Below are positions 9,338 to 17,817 of a stretch of DNA of 64,000 bases, piece by piece. The position numbers and the translations under genes are program-made. This DNA is from Streptomyces gilvus. GTDB lineage: Bacteria > Actinomycetota > Actinomycetes > Streptomycetales > Streptomycetaceae. Within the stretch, counting starts at the first letter, position 1, and each line of letters begins with the position of its first letter. Below the pieces are notes generated by a model, which was not told where the DNA came from, did not search any database, and saw only the letters and a program-made list of their open reading frames with translations. The stretch is taken from assembly GCF_022513565.1 (NCBI RefSeq), contig NZ_JAKWBE010000004.1, positions 124,001 through 188,000 on the forward strand, written 5' to 3'.

Positions 9338-10042
9338 TCAGCGGCGCACGGGGTGCTCGCCGGCCTCGGGCTGCTCCAGCTGGGAGGCGAGGACGGCGGC
9401 CTGCACCCGGCGTTGCACACCGAGCTTGGCCAGCAGCCGGGAGATATGGTTCTTGACGGTCTTCTCCGACAGATACAGCCGCTTGCCGATCTCGCGGTTG
9501 GTCAGTCCGTCCCCGATCAGGGCCAGGATCTCGCGCTCGCGCGGCGACAGGCTCGCCAGTTCGGGTGAGAGCTCCGGAGCCTCGGCGGGCTCGGTGCGCA
9601 GGGTGCGCATCAGGCGGGCCGTGGTCGCGGGGTCGAGCATCGACTGGCCCGAGGCGACCGTGCGGACGGCCGAGACCAGGTCGGAGCCGCGGATCTGCTT
9701 GAGCACATAGCCCGACGCGCCGGCCATGATCGCGTCCAGCAGCGCGTCCTCGTCGTCGAAGGACGTCAGCATCAGCACCGCCAGCTCCGGCATCCGGCTG
9801 CGCAGGTCGCGGCAGACCGAGATGCCGTCGCCGTCCGGCAGCCGCACGTCCAGGACGGCCACGTGCGGACGCACCGCGGGCGCGCGCACCAGCGCGTGCT
9901 CCACGTTCTCGGCGTCGCCCACCACGGAGATGTCCGGCTCGGCGTCCAGCAGGTCGGCCAGTCCGCGCCGGACGACCTCGTGGTCGTCGAGCAGGAAGAC
10001 GCGGATCGGGTTCTCCGCCGTGAAGGCGCGTGCCTCGGTCAT
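9338..10042 (-). CDS. devR: DevR/DosR-type (NarL/LuxR family) response regulator
   Basis: 234 residues. Receiver domain at about 13-130 with acidic pocket D19/D20, phospho-acceptor D65 in VAVLDVRLPDGDG, T93 and K115. LuxR-type HTH at about 165-225 with LTNREIGKRLYLSEKTVKNH, close to the recognition region of mycobacterial DosR (EKTVKN followed by SRLLAKLG). It is the likely activator of the hypoxia genes in this window, acting on the GGGCC-N4-GGCCC boxes. The start follows a GAGAGG site. No histidine kinase gene is next to it, unlike devRS/osdRK pairs, so its partner must lie elsewhere. Gene symbol given by similarity. Confidence 0.9.
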   Translation of the reverse strand: MTEARAFTAENPIRVFLLDDHEVVRRGLADLLDAEPDISVVGDAENVEHALVRAPAVRPHVAVLDVRLPDGDGISVCRDLRSRMPELAVLMLTSFDDEDALLDAIMAGASGYVLKQIRGSDLVSAVRTVASGQSMLDPATTARLMRTLRTEPAEAPELSPELASLSPREREILALIGDGLTNREIGKRLYLSEKTVKNHISRLLAKLGVQRRVQAAVLASQLEQPEAGEHPVRR

Positions 10043-10121
10043 GTCGGCCTCTCGTTCCCCTGTGGGGCGGACTGCAGGCCACCCATGAGCCGATCATGAC
10101 GCGCCGGGGCCGGTCGCACCA

Positions 10122-10156
10122 GGGCCGACCGGCCCTACTGCCGGACCAGCGGGCCC
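10122..10156. promoter_or_regulatory. Tandem DosR/OsdR-type boxes upstream of devR
   Basis: GGGCCGACCGGCCC at 10122-10135 has perfect half-sites. GGACCAGCGGGCCC at 10143-10156 starts 21 bp away. Both lie 80-115 bp before the devR-like start, in the gap after the CBS-BON gene. This suggests the regulator controls its own gene. The first 14-mer is identical to those before ppk2 and hyhB. Confidence 0.65.
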
Positions 10157-10166
10157 TGACGGGACG

Positions 10167-10895
10167 TCAGCGCGTGGCCGGGCGCGTCCGGGACGGCTCC
10201 GCGGCCGGGGTGTCCTCAGTGAGATCGAACCGCACGTCCACCACGCCCTCCACGGCCCGCACCAACCGTGCCGCGACAGGCACCAGGGACCGGTCCCTGA
10301 CCCGCCCGGTGAGCAGGACGACGCCCTCGTGGACCTCGACCCACACCGCGGACGCCGGGGCCGGGAAGAGATGGGCCACGACCTCGCGCCGTACCTCCTC
10401 CGCGATCGACTCGTCCTCGCGCAGGAACACCTTCAGCAGGTCGGCCCGGCTGACGACACCCTCCAGCCGGCCGCCGGCGTCCACCACCGGCAGCCGCTTC
10501 ACCCTGGCCCGGGCCATCGTCCGAGCGGCCTGCGCGAGGGTCGCGTCGGCCTCCACCGTGAGGGCGGGGGCGGTCATCAGCTCCTCGGCGGTGATCGAGC
10601 CCGCCTTGGCGAGGTCGGACAGCCGGCGCAGCTGTGTATAGCGGTCGGGGTCGCTGTCGCGGAACTCCTCCTTGGGGAGCAGGTCCGCCTCGGAGACGAT
10701 CCCGACGACATGGCCGCCGTCGTCCACCACGGGCAGCGCGCTGACCCGGTGGTCCTGCATGGCCCGCACGACGTCCTTGAACGCGTCGCCGCGGCGGGCG
10801 GTGACCACGGAACGGGTCATCACGTCGCCGACGATGTGCGGCGTCCCGTGCGACGTGGCTTCCTCGGCGCCCGGTCGCGTGTTCGGCGTGGTCAT
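10167..10895 (-). CDS. CBS-pair protein with C-terminal BON domain
   Basis: 242 residues. Two CBS motifs (about 25-85 with VGDVMTRSV, and 105-165 with AEELMTAP) form a Bateman module that usually senses adenine nucleotides. A BON domain follows at about 175-235. No transmembrane segment or catalytic domain is seen, so it is probably a regulatory adaptor. The ATG at 10895 overlaps the stop of the CNB-like gene upstream by 4 bp (ATGA), so the two proteins are translationally coupled. The same CNB/CBS-BON gene types recur within the hydrogenase operon at 41-45 kb. Similar to the DosR-regulon hypoxic response protein Hrp1 in having two CBS domains, but with an added BON domain. Confidence 0.88.
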   Translation of the reverse strand: MTTPNTRPGAEEATSHGTPHIVGDVMTRSVVTARRGDAFKDVVRAMQDHRVSALPVVDDGGHVVGIVSEADLLPKEEFRDSDPDRYTQLRRLSDLAKAGSITAEELMTAPALTVEADATLAQAARTMARARVKRLPVVDAGGRLEGVVSRADLLKVFLREDESIAEEVRREVVAHLFPAPASAVWVEVHEGVVLLTGRVRDRSLVPVAARLVRAVEGVVDVRFDLTEDTPAAEPSRTRPATR

Positions 10896-11356
10896 CGCAG
10901 GCTCCCGCTGCCGTAGGGGGCGTACAGGTCCAGCAGGCGGGTACGGGCCGCGCGCAGCCGGTCCGCCACGACCTCGCCCACCCAGCGGGCGACGGTCTCG
11001 CCGAACGCCGGGTCCTGCTTGCACATCTCACGCACGGCCACGGCGTCGAACTCGAACGCCCGCACGGGCGTTGCCGCCTCCGCGCCGAGGTGCCAGGTGT
11101 GCGGGGTGAACAGCCAGGACCAGCCGACGAGGTCGTTGTGCCCGAGGGACTCGATGACGGCGGCCCGGCGGCCGGGCACATGCATGTCCAGCTCGACCGT
11201 GCCGGTGCGGACGATCCAGAAGCGGTCGGCGTGGCCGCCCTCGTGGAAGAGGCGGGTGCCCTCGGGGATCGACACCTCCCGGGCCACCCTCATCAGCCTC
11301 TCCCGGTGCTCGGCGGGCAGGGCCCGCGGCAGGCTGGTCGTGACGGGACCGTTCAT
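10892..11356 (-). CDS. Stand-alone cyclic-nucleotide-binding-like domain protein
   Basis: 154 residues covering one CNB beta-roll (GTRLFHEGGHADRFWIV, GTVELDMHVPGR) with a C-terminal helix and no HTH, so it is not a Crp-type DNA-binding regulator. The phosphate-binding cassette, normally GE-x-A-L followed by R-x-A, reads VGWSWLFTPHTWHLGAEAAT. The key Glu and Arg are missing, so cAMP binding is doubtful. The ATG at 11356 follows GGGAGG. It is coupled to the CBS-BON gene by an ATGA overlap. A close paralogue lies at 44738-45211. Confidence 0.8.
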   Translation of the reverse strand: MNGPVTTSLPRALPAEHRERLMRVAREVSIPEGTRLFHEGGHADRFWIVRTGTVELDMHVPGRRAAVIESLGHNDLVGWSWLFTPHTWHLGAEAATPVRAFEFDAVAVREMCKQDPAFGETVARWVGEVVADRLRAARTRLLDLYAPYGSGSLR

Positions 11357-11425
11357 GGCTGGCCTCCCGGGGTCGCGTACGGAACTGCCAGTTCCAGCGT
11401 GTGCGCCCGGCATGTGGGGGGCCAT

Positions 11426-11460
11426 GGGCCACCCGGCCCCGGGACAGGGCCGGGTGGCTA
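11426..11460 (-). terminator. Hairpin after sulP, overlapping a DosR-type box
   Basis: A 12-bp perfect stem (GCCACCCGGCCC and its complement) with a 7-base loop lies right at the sulP stop codon, so it is a likely terminator. The left arm also contains GGGCCACCCGGCCC (11426-11439), a perfect-half-site match to the local box, 70 bp before the CNB-like gene. Whether it acts as a terminator, as an operator or as both cannot be told from sequence. Confidence 0.6.
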
Positions 11461-13170
11461 TGGTGTGTCGCTCCACTTCCGGTAGGCCGCTACGGCCGTC
11501 GGCAGCGTCGGGAAGATCAGGTTCTCGCCGACCGAGTCGACCAGGCCGTACGCGACCAGGTCGTGCAGCAGGTCCTGCTTCACGCGCGCCAGGGCGAACA
11601 CCACGCCCCGCCGGGTCAGTTCGCGGCGCAGCTCGTCCACCGCGTCCAGGGCGGTGATGTCGACCTCCACATTGGCCTCGGTGTTGAGGACGAACCAGCG
11701 CACCGGATCGTGCTGTTCGTCCACGGCGGCCAGCGCGCGCCGCCGGAAGTCCTCGGCGTTGGCGAAGAAGAGAGGGGAGTCGTAGCGGTACACGAGCAGG
11801 CCCGGAACGGTGCGGGCGGTCGGGTAGTCGTCGATGTCGTGCATGCCGGCCAGCCCGGGCACCAGGCCCTCGACGGCGTCGTGCGGGCGGGCGACCCGGG
11901 TGAGCAGCTCGGCCACCGACAGGCCCACGGCGACGATCACTCCGTACAGGATGTCCAGCGCCAGCACACCGGCGAGGCAGCCGAGCGCCAGGAGCAGTTC
12001 ACGGCGGCGGAATGAGGCCAGGCGGCGGAAGCCGGCCAGGTCGATCATGCGGGTGGCCGCGTAGACGACGAGCGCGCCGAGGACCGCCGACGGGGTGCGG
12101 CTGAGCAGGGGGCTCAGGAACAGCAGGACGGCGAGCACCAGGGCTCCGGCCACCAGCGAGTACACCTGGCTGCGCGCGCCCGCCGAGGTGGCGAGCGCGG
12201 TGCGGCTGGCGCTGCTGCTGACCGGGAATCCGTGCACGACGCTCGCGCCGAGGTTGGCCGCGCCCAGGGCGAGGAACTCCTGGTTGGCGTCCAGGACCGC
12301 CTCGTCGTCGTCATGCCCGGTGAAGGCGCGCGCGGTGAGGATGAAGTCGGTGTAGGCGACGAGCAGGACGCCCAGGGCGGGCAGGACCAGGTGCGGCACC
12401 TCGCCCAGATCGGGCAGGGCGAGGGAGGGCAGGCCCGCCGGGACGTCGCCGATGACCTTGATGCCGTACCGGTCGTCCAGGTCGAGGACGGTCACGGCCA
12501 CCGTGCCCAGCACCACGACCAGCAGTGGCCCCGGCAGTGTGGGGAAGAAGTGGGACACCGTGAACAGCAACGCCAGCGTGGCCGCGGAGAACAGCACCGT
12601 GGCCAGGTGGGCCTGCCCCAAGTTCCCCAGGAACGACCACAGTTGGGCGAAGAAGAGTGAGCCCTTGATCGGTACGCCGGTCAGCTTGGTCAGCTGGTCG
12701 ATCACCATGATCAGGGCCACGCCCGCCAGGTAGCCGATCAGCACCGGGCGGGAGAGCAGATCGGCGACGAAGCCCAGGCGCAGCAGACGGGCCGCCACAC
12801 ACAGCAGACCGACGGTCGCGGCGAGGGTCGCGGCCAGCACGGCGTACCGGTGTCCGTCGGAGCCCGCGAGCGGGGCGACCACGGTCGCCGTCATCAGGGC
12901 CGTCGTCGACTCGGGCCCCACCGACAGCAGCCGGGACGAGCCGAGCAGGGCGTAGAGGGCGATGGCGGGAAGGATCGCCCACAGCCCGGCGACCGGCGCC
13001 AGACCGGCCACGCCGGAGTACGCCATCACCTGTGGCACGAGATAGGCGGCGACCGTGGCTCCGGCCAGGAGATCGCCGCGCAGCCGGACGCGCCGGTAGC
13101 CGGCCAGCGCGGCGACGCCGGGCAGCAGGCGGCGCCAGGCCGGCGCGGGACGTCCTGTGCTCTGTGACAC
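11458..13170 (-). CDS. SulP-family anion transporter with STAS domain
   Basis: 570 residues. The N-terminal ~400 residues contain 10 or more hydrophobic segments with the SulP start AGATVAAYLVPQVMAYSGVA. A hydrophilic STAS domain fills about 440-560. The family moves sulfate, bicarbonate or other anions. The substrate here is unknown. The GTG at 13170 is preferred because it follows AAGGAG and starts just before the conserved fold. Divergent from the DoxX gene, with two DosR-type boxes between them. SulP proteins are also found in the mycobacterial DosR regulon (Rv1739c). Confidence 0.88.
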   Translation of the reverse strand: MSQSTGRPAPAWRRLLPGVAALAGYRRVRLRGDLLAGATVAAYLVPQVMAYSGVAGLAPVAGLWAILPAIALYALLGSSRLLSVGPESTTALMTATVVAPLAGSDGHRYAVLAATLAATVGLLCVAARLLRLGFVADLLSRPVLIGYLAGVALIMVIDQLTKLTGVPIKGSLFFAQLWSFLGNLGQAHLATVLFSAATLALLFTVSHFFPTLPGPLLVVVLGTVAVTVLDLDDRYGIKVIGDVPAGLPSLALPDLGEVPHLVLPALGVLLVAYTDFILTARAFTGHDDDEAVLDANQEFLALGAANLGASVVHGFPVSSSASRTALATSAGARSQVYSLVAGALVLAVLLFLSPLLSRTPSAVLGALVVYAATRMIDLAGFRRLASFRRRELLLALGCLAGVLALDILYGVIVAVGLSVAELLTRVARPHDAVEGLVPGLAGMHDIDDYPTARTVPGLLVYRYDSPLFFANAEDFRRRALAAVDEQHDPVRWFVLNTEANVEVDITALDAVDELRRELTRRGVVFALARVKQDLLHDLVAYGLVDSVGENLIFPTLPTAVAAYRKWSDTP

Positions 13171-13241
13171 GGCACTCCTTCCGCACGGTGCGTACAGGAT
13201 CCCCCGGCCGCCGCCCCCGTCGTGAACCGACCTGCCGCCCC

Positions 13242-13277
13242 GGACCAACAGGCCCGCCGGAAGGGGCCTTTCAGCCC
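13242..13277. promoter_or_regulatory. Tandem DosR/OsdR-type boxes between sulP and doxX
   Basis: GGACCAACAGGCCC (13242-13255) and GGGCCTTTCAGCCC (13264-13277) have starts 22 bp apart. Each matches GGGCC-N4-GGCCC at 9 of 10 positions. They sit 70-110 bp from the sulP start and 105-140 bp from the doxX start, so they could serve both divergent genes. Confidence 0.6.
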
Positions 13278-13382
13278 AGCGGCCACCGCCTTTCGGCATC
13301 CCGCGCCGTCGGCCCGCCGAGAGCAGATTGAGCGGTGCAAGGAACCAGCCGGAAGCACCGACTCCCTGAAGGGATCACGATC

Positions 13383-13994
13383 ATGGCAGTCCACGAGCAC
13401 CCGCATCGGCATGCGGGAATGCGTCTCTCGTTGCGGTGGCGGACGGGGACGGCCGAGGCCACCGCCGCTTCCACGACAGCAGTGAGCGCGTACGTCCTTG
13501 CCGGGCTGCGTCTGCTGACGGGGTTCGTCTTCCTGTGGGCGTTCCTCGACAAGACCTTCGGCTTCGGCTACGCCACCGCGTCCGGCAAGGGCTGGATCGA
13601 CGGCGGCTCGCCCACCAAGGGCTTCCTGAGCTCGGTGGCCGCCGGCCCGATGGAGTCCACGTTCCACAGCTGGGCCGGGGACACCTGGGCGGACTGGCTG
13701 TTCATGCTGGGTCTGGCGGGCATCGGCCTCGCGGTCATGTCCGGTGTCGCGCTGCGGCTCGCCGCGATCGCGGGCACGGCGATGATGGCCCTGATGTGGA
13801 TCGCGGAGTGGCCGCCGGCGAAGCACCTCTCGGACGGATCGCCGAGCATGTCCACCAACCCGTTCGTCGACTACCACCTGATCTACGCGGTGGTGCTGAT
13901 CGCCCTGGCGGCCCTGGGCGCGGGCGCGACCTGGGGACTGGGCCGGGCCTGGGCACGGTTGCCCTTCGTCAGCCGCAACGCCTGGCTGCAGTAA
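13383..13994 (+). CDS. DoxX-like four-helix membrane protein
   Basis: 203 residues with four hydrophobic helices: about 34-60 (VLAGLRLLTGFVFLWAFLDK), 100-125, 127-145 and 158-180. The RLLTGFVFLWAFLDK segment is typical of the DoxX/DoxD superfamily, linked to thiosulfate:quinone oxidoreductase and redox homeostasis. A loop of about 45 residues lies between helices 1 and 2. Its function is not defined in Streptomyces. The start follows GGGATC rather than a strong site. It is followed by a strong hairpin terminator and then a usp gene, and its promoter carries DosR-type boxes. Confidence 0.75.
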   Translation: MAVHEHPHRHAGMRLSLRWRTGTAEATAASTTAVSAYVLAGLRLLTGFVFLWAFLDKTFGFGYATASGKGWIDGGSPTKGFLSSVAAGPMESTFHSWAGDTWADWLFMLGLAGIGLAVMSGVALRLAAIAGTAMMALMWIAEWPPAKHLSDGSPSMSTNPFVDYHLIYAVVLIALAALGAGATWGLGRAWARLPFVSRNAWLQ

Positions 13995-14010
13995 CGGTGG
14001 GAGGCCCGGC

Positions 14011-14029
14011 GGGCCCCGTGACGGGGCCC
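14011..14029 (+). terminator. Terminator hairpin after doxX
   Basis: GGGCCCCG-TGA-CGGGGCCC is a perfect 8-bp stem with a 3-base loop, 17 bp after the doxX stop. No T-run follows, which is usual for Streptomyces terminators. Confidence 0.65.
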
Positions 14030-14046
14030 ACCGCGCCGTGCCCGTT

Positions 14047-14080
14047 GGGCCGGTCGGTCCCGGTGAGGGACGAGCGGCCC
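14047..14080. promoter_or_regulatory. Tandem DosR/OsdR-type boxes upstream of usp
   Basis: GGGCCGGTCGGTCC (14047-14060) and GGGACGAGCGGCCC (14067-14080), with starts 20 bp apart. The second carries the GGGAC half-site seen in the mycobacterial DosR box. They lie 63-96 bp before the usp start. Confidence 0.6.
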
Positions 14081-14142
14081 CTGCAGCGGCGAGCCGCCGT
14101 TCACGAGGCTGGAAGCAGATCACCCGATGAGGAGGCAGAACC

Positions 14143-15048
14143 ATGGTCCGCAACGTTGTCGCAGGTCTGGACGGCTCGGCCGAGAGCCGCGCCGCGGTCG
14201 AGTGGGCGGCCCGCGAGGCGGAGCTGCGCGGTCTGCCACTGAAGATCGTGCACGCCTGGGAGCCCGTGCCCGAGCCGATCGCCCAGGCACCCCTCGTCGG
14301 CGGCGAGACCCTCCAGCACTGGAGCGAGAAGATCCCCCGCGAGACCGGAGAGGGCGTCCGACTGCGCCACCCCGGCCTCGACGTCGACACCGAACAGGTC
14401 GTCGGCACGCCCGCGGACGCCCTGACGGACGCGGCGAAGGACGCCGAACTGCTGGCCCTGGGCTCCCGTGGCCTCAGCGGCGTCGGCGGCTTCATGATCG
14501 GCTCCGTCGGTCTGGCCGTCGTCGCCCACGCCGAACGTCCGGTGATCCTGGTCCGGGCCGGCGAGCAGGCCGCCGACGAGCACGAGCCCGACCCGACGGG
14601 CATCCCGTCGGCCGCCACCCGCTACCGCCCCGTCGTCCTGGGCCTGGACGTCACCGGCCCCGACCCCTCGGTGATCGAGTTCGCCTTCGAGGAGGCCGCC
14701 CGGCGTGGCACCTCCCTGCGGGTCGTGCACGGCTGGAACCTGCCGCCGTACTACACCTACGGCCTGGCGGGCGACCCGGAGTTCCACGAGGAGATCGCCG
14801 GGCAGCAGACCCGTGCTCTCGCCGCGGTGCTGGTCCCCTGGCAGGCCAAGTACCCGGCCGTCGAGGTGAGCGCCGAGTCCCGTGCGGGCAGCGCCGCCAA
14901 CCACCTCGTCGACGCATCCCACGAGGCATCCCTGGTCGTGGTCGGCCGCCGTATCCGGCGCAGCCCGGTGGGCGCGCACATCGGTCCCGTCACCCACGCC
15001 GTCCTGCACCACGCCACCGCCCCCGTCGCCGTCGTCTCGCACGGCTGA
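14143..15048 (+). CDS. Tandem-domain universal stress protein
   Basis: 301 residues, two USP domains. Domain 1 begins VVAGLDGSAESRAAVEWAAR and has LGSRGLSGVGGFMIGS for nucleotide binding. Domain 2 begins VVLGLDVTGPD and ends CPVAVVSHG-like (APVAVVSHG). The ATG follows GAGGAGG. It starts a run usp-adh-usp on the plus strand, with 27 bp to the dehydrogenase, which suggests one operon under the tandem boxes upstream. Confidence 0.92.
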   Translation: MVRNVVAGLDGSAESRAAVEWAAREAELRGLPLKIVHAWEPVPEPIAQAPLVGGETLQHWSEKIPRETGEGVRLRHPGLDVDTEQVVGTPADALTDAAKDAELLALGSRGLSGVGGFMIGSVGLAVVAHAERPVILVRAGEQAADEHEPDPTGIPSAATRYRPVVLGLDVTGPDPSVIEFAFEEAARRGTSLRVVHGWNLPPYYTYGLAGDPEFHEEIAGQQTRALAAVLVPWQAKYPAVEVSAESRAGSAANHLVDASHEASLVVVGRRIRRSPVGAHIGPVTHAVLHHATAPVAVVSHG

Positions 15049-15075
15049 CCCGTCCCCCCTTGAGGAGTTGACCCC

Positions 15076-16098
15076 ATGAAGGCAGCCGTCGTACGAGCCT
15101 TCGGCGAGCCCCTGGTGATCGAGGAGCGCCCCGACCCGGAACCCGGCCCCGGCCAGGTCCGTATCCGCGTCGAGGCCTCCGGGCTGTGCCACACCGACAT
15201 CCACGCGGCGCAGGGCGACTGGCCCGTCAAGCCCAACCCCCCGTTCGTCCCCGGCCACGAGGGCGTCGGTCTCGTCGAGAAGCTCGGCGAGGGCGTCACC
15301 CACCTCACGGTCGGCCAGCGGGTCGCCGTGCCCTGGCTGGGCAGGGCGTGCGGGCGCTGCGAGCACTGCCTGTCCGGCTGGGAGACGCTGTGCGAGCAGC
15401 AGATCAACACCGGGTACGGCTGCGACGGCGGATACGCCGAGAAGATGCTCGCCTGGGCCGACTTCGCCCAGCTGGTGCCGGACGGCATCACCCCCTTCGA
15501 GGCCGCCCCGCTGACCTGCGCCGGCGTCACCACCTACAAGGCGCTGAAGGTCGCCGACGTCAAGCCGGCCCAGCTGGTGGCGATCTCCGGCGTGGGCGGG
15601 CTCGGTCACCTCGCCGTGCAGTACGCGAAGATCGCCGGTGCCACCGTCGCCGCGATCGACGTCACCGACGACAAACTCGAACTGGCCGCCGAACTCGGCG
15701 CCGACCTGGTCATCGACGCCCGCGAGGAGAACGTGGGCGAGGTGCTCAAGAAGCACGGCGGAGCCCACGCTGCCATCGCGCTCGCCGTGAACGAATCGGC
15801 CTTCTCGGCCGTCAACTCCGGTCTGCGGCGCGGCGGGAAGCTCGTCATGGTCGCCCTGCCCGCGCACGGCACGGTGCAGGTCCCCATCTTCGACACCGTC
15901 CTCAACGGCACCAGCGTGATCGGCTCCATCGTCGGAACCCGGCAGGACCTCGCCGAGGTCTTCCAGCTGCACGCCGCCGGGCGTACGAAGGTCATCCACG
16001 AGACCCGCCCGCTGGCCGCCGTCAACGAGTCCATCGACGCCGTCCTGCAGGGCCAGGTCAAGGCACGCATCGTCTTCGACCTGGGCGCGGGGCGGTGA
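15076..16098 (+). CDS. adhP: Zinc-dependent alcohol dehydrogenase
   Basis: 340 residues of the medium-chain dehydrogenase family. Catalytic zinc ligands are visible in CHTDIHAAQGDW (Cys ~37) and GHEGVG (His ~60). The structural zinc loop has cysteines in CGRCEHCLSGWETLC (about 91-105). The nucleotide-binding GVGGLGHLAVQYAK follows near 175. It is closest to AdhP-type ethanol dehydrogenases, so it could regenerate NAD+ by reducing acetaldehyde under low oxygen. It lies between two usp genes on the same strand, 27 bp after the first and about 5 bp before the second. Confidence 0.9.
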   Translation: MKAAVVRAFGEPLVIEERPDPEPGPGQVRIRVEASGLCHTDIHAAQGDWPVKPNPPFVPGHEGVGLVEKLGEGVTHLTVGQRVAVPWLGRACGRCEHCLSGWETLCEQQINTGYGCDGGYAEKMLAWADFAQLVPDGITPFEAAPLTCAGVTTYKALKVADVKPAQLVAISGVGGLGHLAVQYAKIAGATVAAIDVTDDKLELAAELGADLVIDAREENVGEVLKKHGGAHAAIALAVNESAFSAVNSGLRRGGKLVMVALPAHGTVQVPIFDTVLNGTSVIGSIVGTRQDLAEVFQLHAAGRTKVIHETRPLAAVNESIDAVLQGQVKARIVFDLGAGR

Positions 16099-16103
16099 CG
16101 ACG

Positions 16104-16958
16104 ATGGAACTGCCCCTGGTGGCGGGCGTGGACGGCTCCGAGCCCAGCCTGCGCGCCGTCGACTGGGCCGCCGACGAGGCCGCCCTGCGCGGGGTGCCGC
16201 TGCGGGTCGTGTACGCCTCACTGTGGGAACGGTACGAAGGCGCTTCCCTGGTCGGGGAGTTCGCCGTGGTGCGCGACGAAGGGCTCGCCGAGGCCATCGT
16301 CGAGGGTGCAGCCCGCCGGGCCCGCGACCGGCACCCGGACCTCAAGGTGAGCGCCGAGGTCGTCCCCGAGGAGCCGGAGTACGTACTGCCGAGGCTGAGC
16401 CGTGAGGCCACCGCCGTGGTGGTCGGCACCCGCGGCCGCAGCGGACTGGCCGAGGCGCTGCTGGGCTCGGTGAGCCTCTCCGTCGCCGCGCATGCGCACT
16501 GCCCGGTGATCGTGGTGCGCGGCAGCCACGACAACCAGGCCCGTCGGCCGGTCCGGGGCCGGGTCCTGCTCGGCGTGGGGGAGGACGGCGCGGCGGCCCT
16601 GCGCTTCGCCTCCGAGGAGGCACGGCTGCGCGCGGTGCCCCTGGAGGCCGTACGGGCCTGGCGGTGGCCCGCGCACGAGACCACCGACCATCCCCTGCCG
16701 GCCGGCGAGCCCGCCCGGCTGCACGAGGAGCAGGCCGTCGAGACGCTGGAAGCGGCGCTGCGGGACGCCCCCGCCGGCATCGACGTGCACCGCCGCACCG
16801 TCGAGGGGCCCGCCCGCAGGGTCCTGGCCGACCTCTCGCACCACGCCGACCTGCTGGTAGTGGGGAGCAGGCGGCCGCACGGACACCTCGGCCGCGTCGC
16901 CCACGCGGTGCTGCACCACTCCGCCTGCCCGGTGGCGGTCGTCCCTCAGGACGCGTGA
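16104..16958 (+). CDS. Tandem-domain universal stress protein
   Basis: 284 residues, two USP domains. Domain 1 begins PLVAGVDGSEPSLRAVDWAA and has VGTRGRSGLAEALLGSVSLS. Domain 2 begins VLLGVGEDGAAALRFASEEA and has VGSRRPHGHLGRVAHAV. The ATG at 16104 sits after GGGGCGG. A GTG at 16095 overlapping the adh stop (GTGA) is an alternative that adds three residues. It converges with ppk2, with a 1-bp gap between the stops. Confidence 0.9.
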   Translation: MELPLVAGVDGSEPSLRAVDWAADEAALRGVPLRVVYASLWERYEGASLVGEFAVVRDEGLAEAIVEGAARRARDRHPDLKVSAEVVPEEPEYVLPRLSREATAVVVGTRGRSGLAEALLGSVSLSVAAHAHCPVIVVRGSHDNQARRPVRGRVLLGVGEDGAAALRFASEEARLRAVPLEAVRAWRWPAHETTDHPLPAGEPARLHEEQAVETLEAALRDAPAGIDVHRRTVEGPARRVLADLSHHADLLVVGSRRPHGHLGRVAHAVLHHSACPVAVVPQDA

Positions 16959-16959
16959 G

Positions 16960-17766
16960 TCACAGGCTCGCCGCGTGGTCGGGAACGTAGTTCTGCAGAT
17001 CGCGCGGCGGGCGCACATAGCCCGTCGACGCCGGCCGCTTCGGCAGGTCCAGGACCGGTGGCGGCACGTCGTGGTACGGCAGCGAGCCCAGCAGGTGGGC
17101 GATCATGTTCAGCCGGGCCCGGCGCTTGTCGTCGCTCTCCACGACGTACCAGGGCGCCTCGGAGATGTCGGTGTGCACCAGCATCTCGTCCTTCGCCCGG
17201 GAGTACGCCTCCCAGTGGGTGATCGACTCCAGGTCCATCGGGGAGAGCTTCCAGCGCCGCAGCGGATCCTCCAGCCGCTTGCGGAACCGCTCCTGCTGCT
17301 CGGTGTCGCTCACCGAGAACCAGTACTTGCGCAGCAGGATCCCGTCCTCCACCAGCATCCGCTCGAAGATCGGGCACTGCCGCAGGAAGAGCTGGTACTC
17401 CTCCTTCGTACAGAAGCCCATCACATGCTCGACCCCGGCCCGGTTGTACCAGGACCGGTCGAACAGCACGATCTCCCCGGCGGCCGGCAGATGCTCGACG
17501 TACCGCTGGAAGTACCACTGGGTCTGCTCGCGCTCGGTCGGCTTGGGCAGCGCCGCGATGCGCGCCACGCGCGGATTGAGGTGCTCGGCGACCCGCTTGA
17601 TGGTGCCGCCCTTGCCCGCCGCGTCCCGACCCTCGAAGATCACGACCAGTCGGGCGCCCTCCGCGCGCACCCACTCCTGGAGCTTGACCAGCTCCGTCTG
17701 CAGGCGCAGCAGTTCCTGCTCGTACGTCTTGCGCGGCAGAGCCGTCGCCGTCTTCTTGCCGGCCAT
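16960..17766 (-). CDS. ppk2: Polyphosphate kinase 2
   Basis: 268 residues, one PPK2 domain. Walker A-like GRDAAGKGGTIKR near 65-77 and Walker B-like DRSWYNRAG near 129-137 are diagnostic. The enzyme moves phosphate between polyphosphate and nucleoside di- or monophosphates, so it can make NTP from polyphosphate. The preferred direction and nucleotide are not readable here. The ATG at 17766 is chosen at the start of MAGKKTATALPRKTYEQELL. A perfect GGGCCGACCGGCCC box lies 38-51 bp upstream and is shared with the divergent patA-like gene. Confidence 0.92.
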   Translation of the reverse strand: MAGKKTATALPRKTYEQELLRLQTELVKLQEWVRAEGARLVVIFEGRDAAGKGGTIKRVAEHLNPRVARIAALPKPTEREQTQWYFQRYVEHLPAAGEIVLFDRSWYNRAGVEHVMGFCTKEEYQLFLRQCPIFERMLVEDGILLRKYWFSVSDTEQQERFRKRLEDPLRRWKLSPMDLESITHWEAYSRAKDEMLVHTDISEAPWYVVESDDKRRARLNMIAHLLGSLPYHDVPPPVLDLPKRPASTGYVRPPRDLQNYVPDHAASL

Positions 17767-17803
17767 GCCGTCGCCCCTTCCGTCGCCTGCGTGCGGACAC
17801 CGA

Positions 17804-17817
17804 GGGCCGACCGGCCC
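17804..17817. promoter_or_regulatory. DosR/OsdR-type box between ppk2 and patA
   Basis: GGGCCGACCGGCCC with perfect half-sites, identical to the copies before devR and hyhB. It is 38 bp from the ppk2 start and 85 bp from the divergent acetyltransferase start, so it could act on both. Confidence 0.65.
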
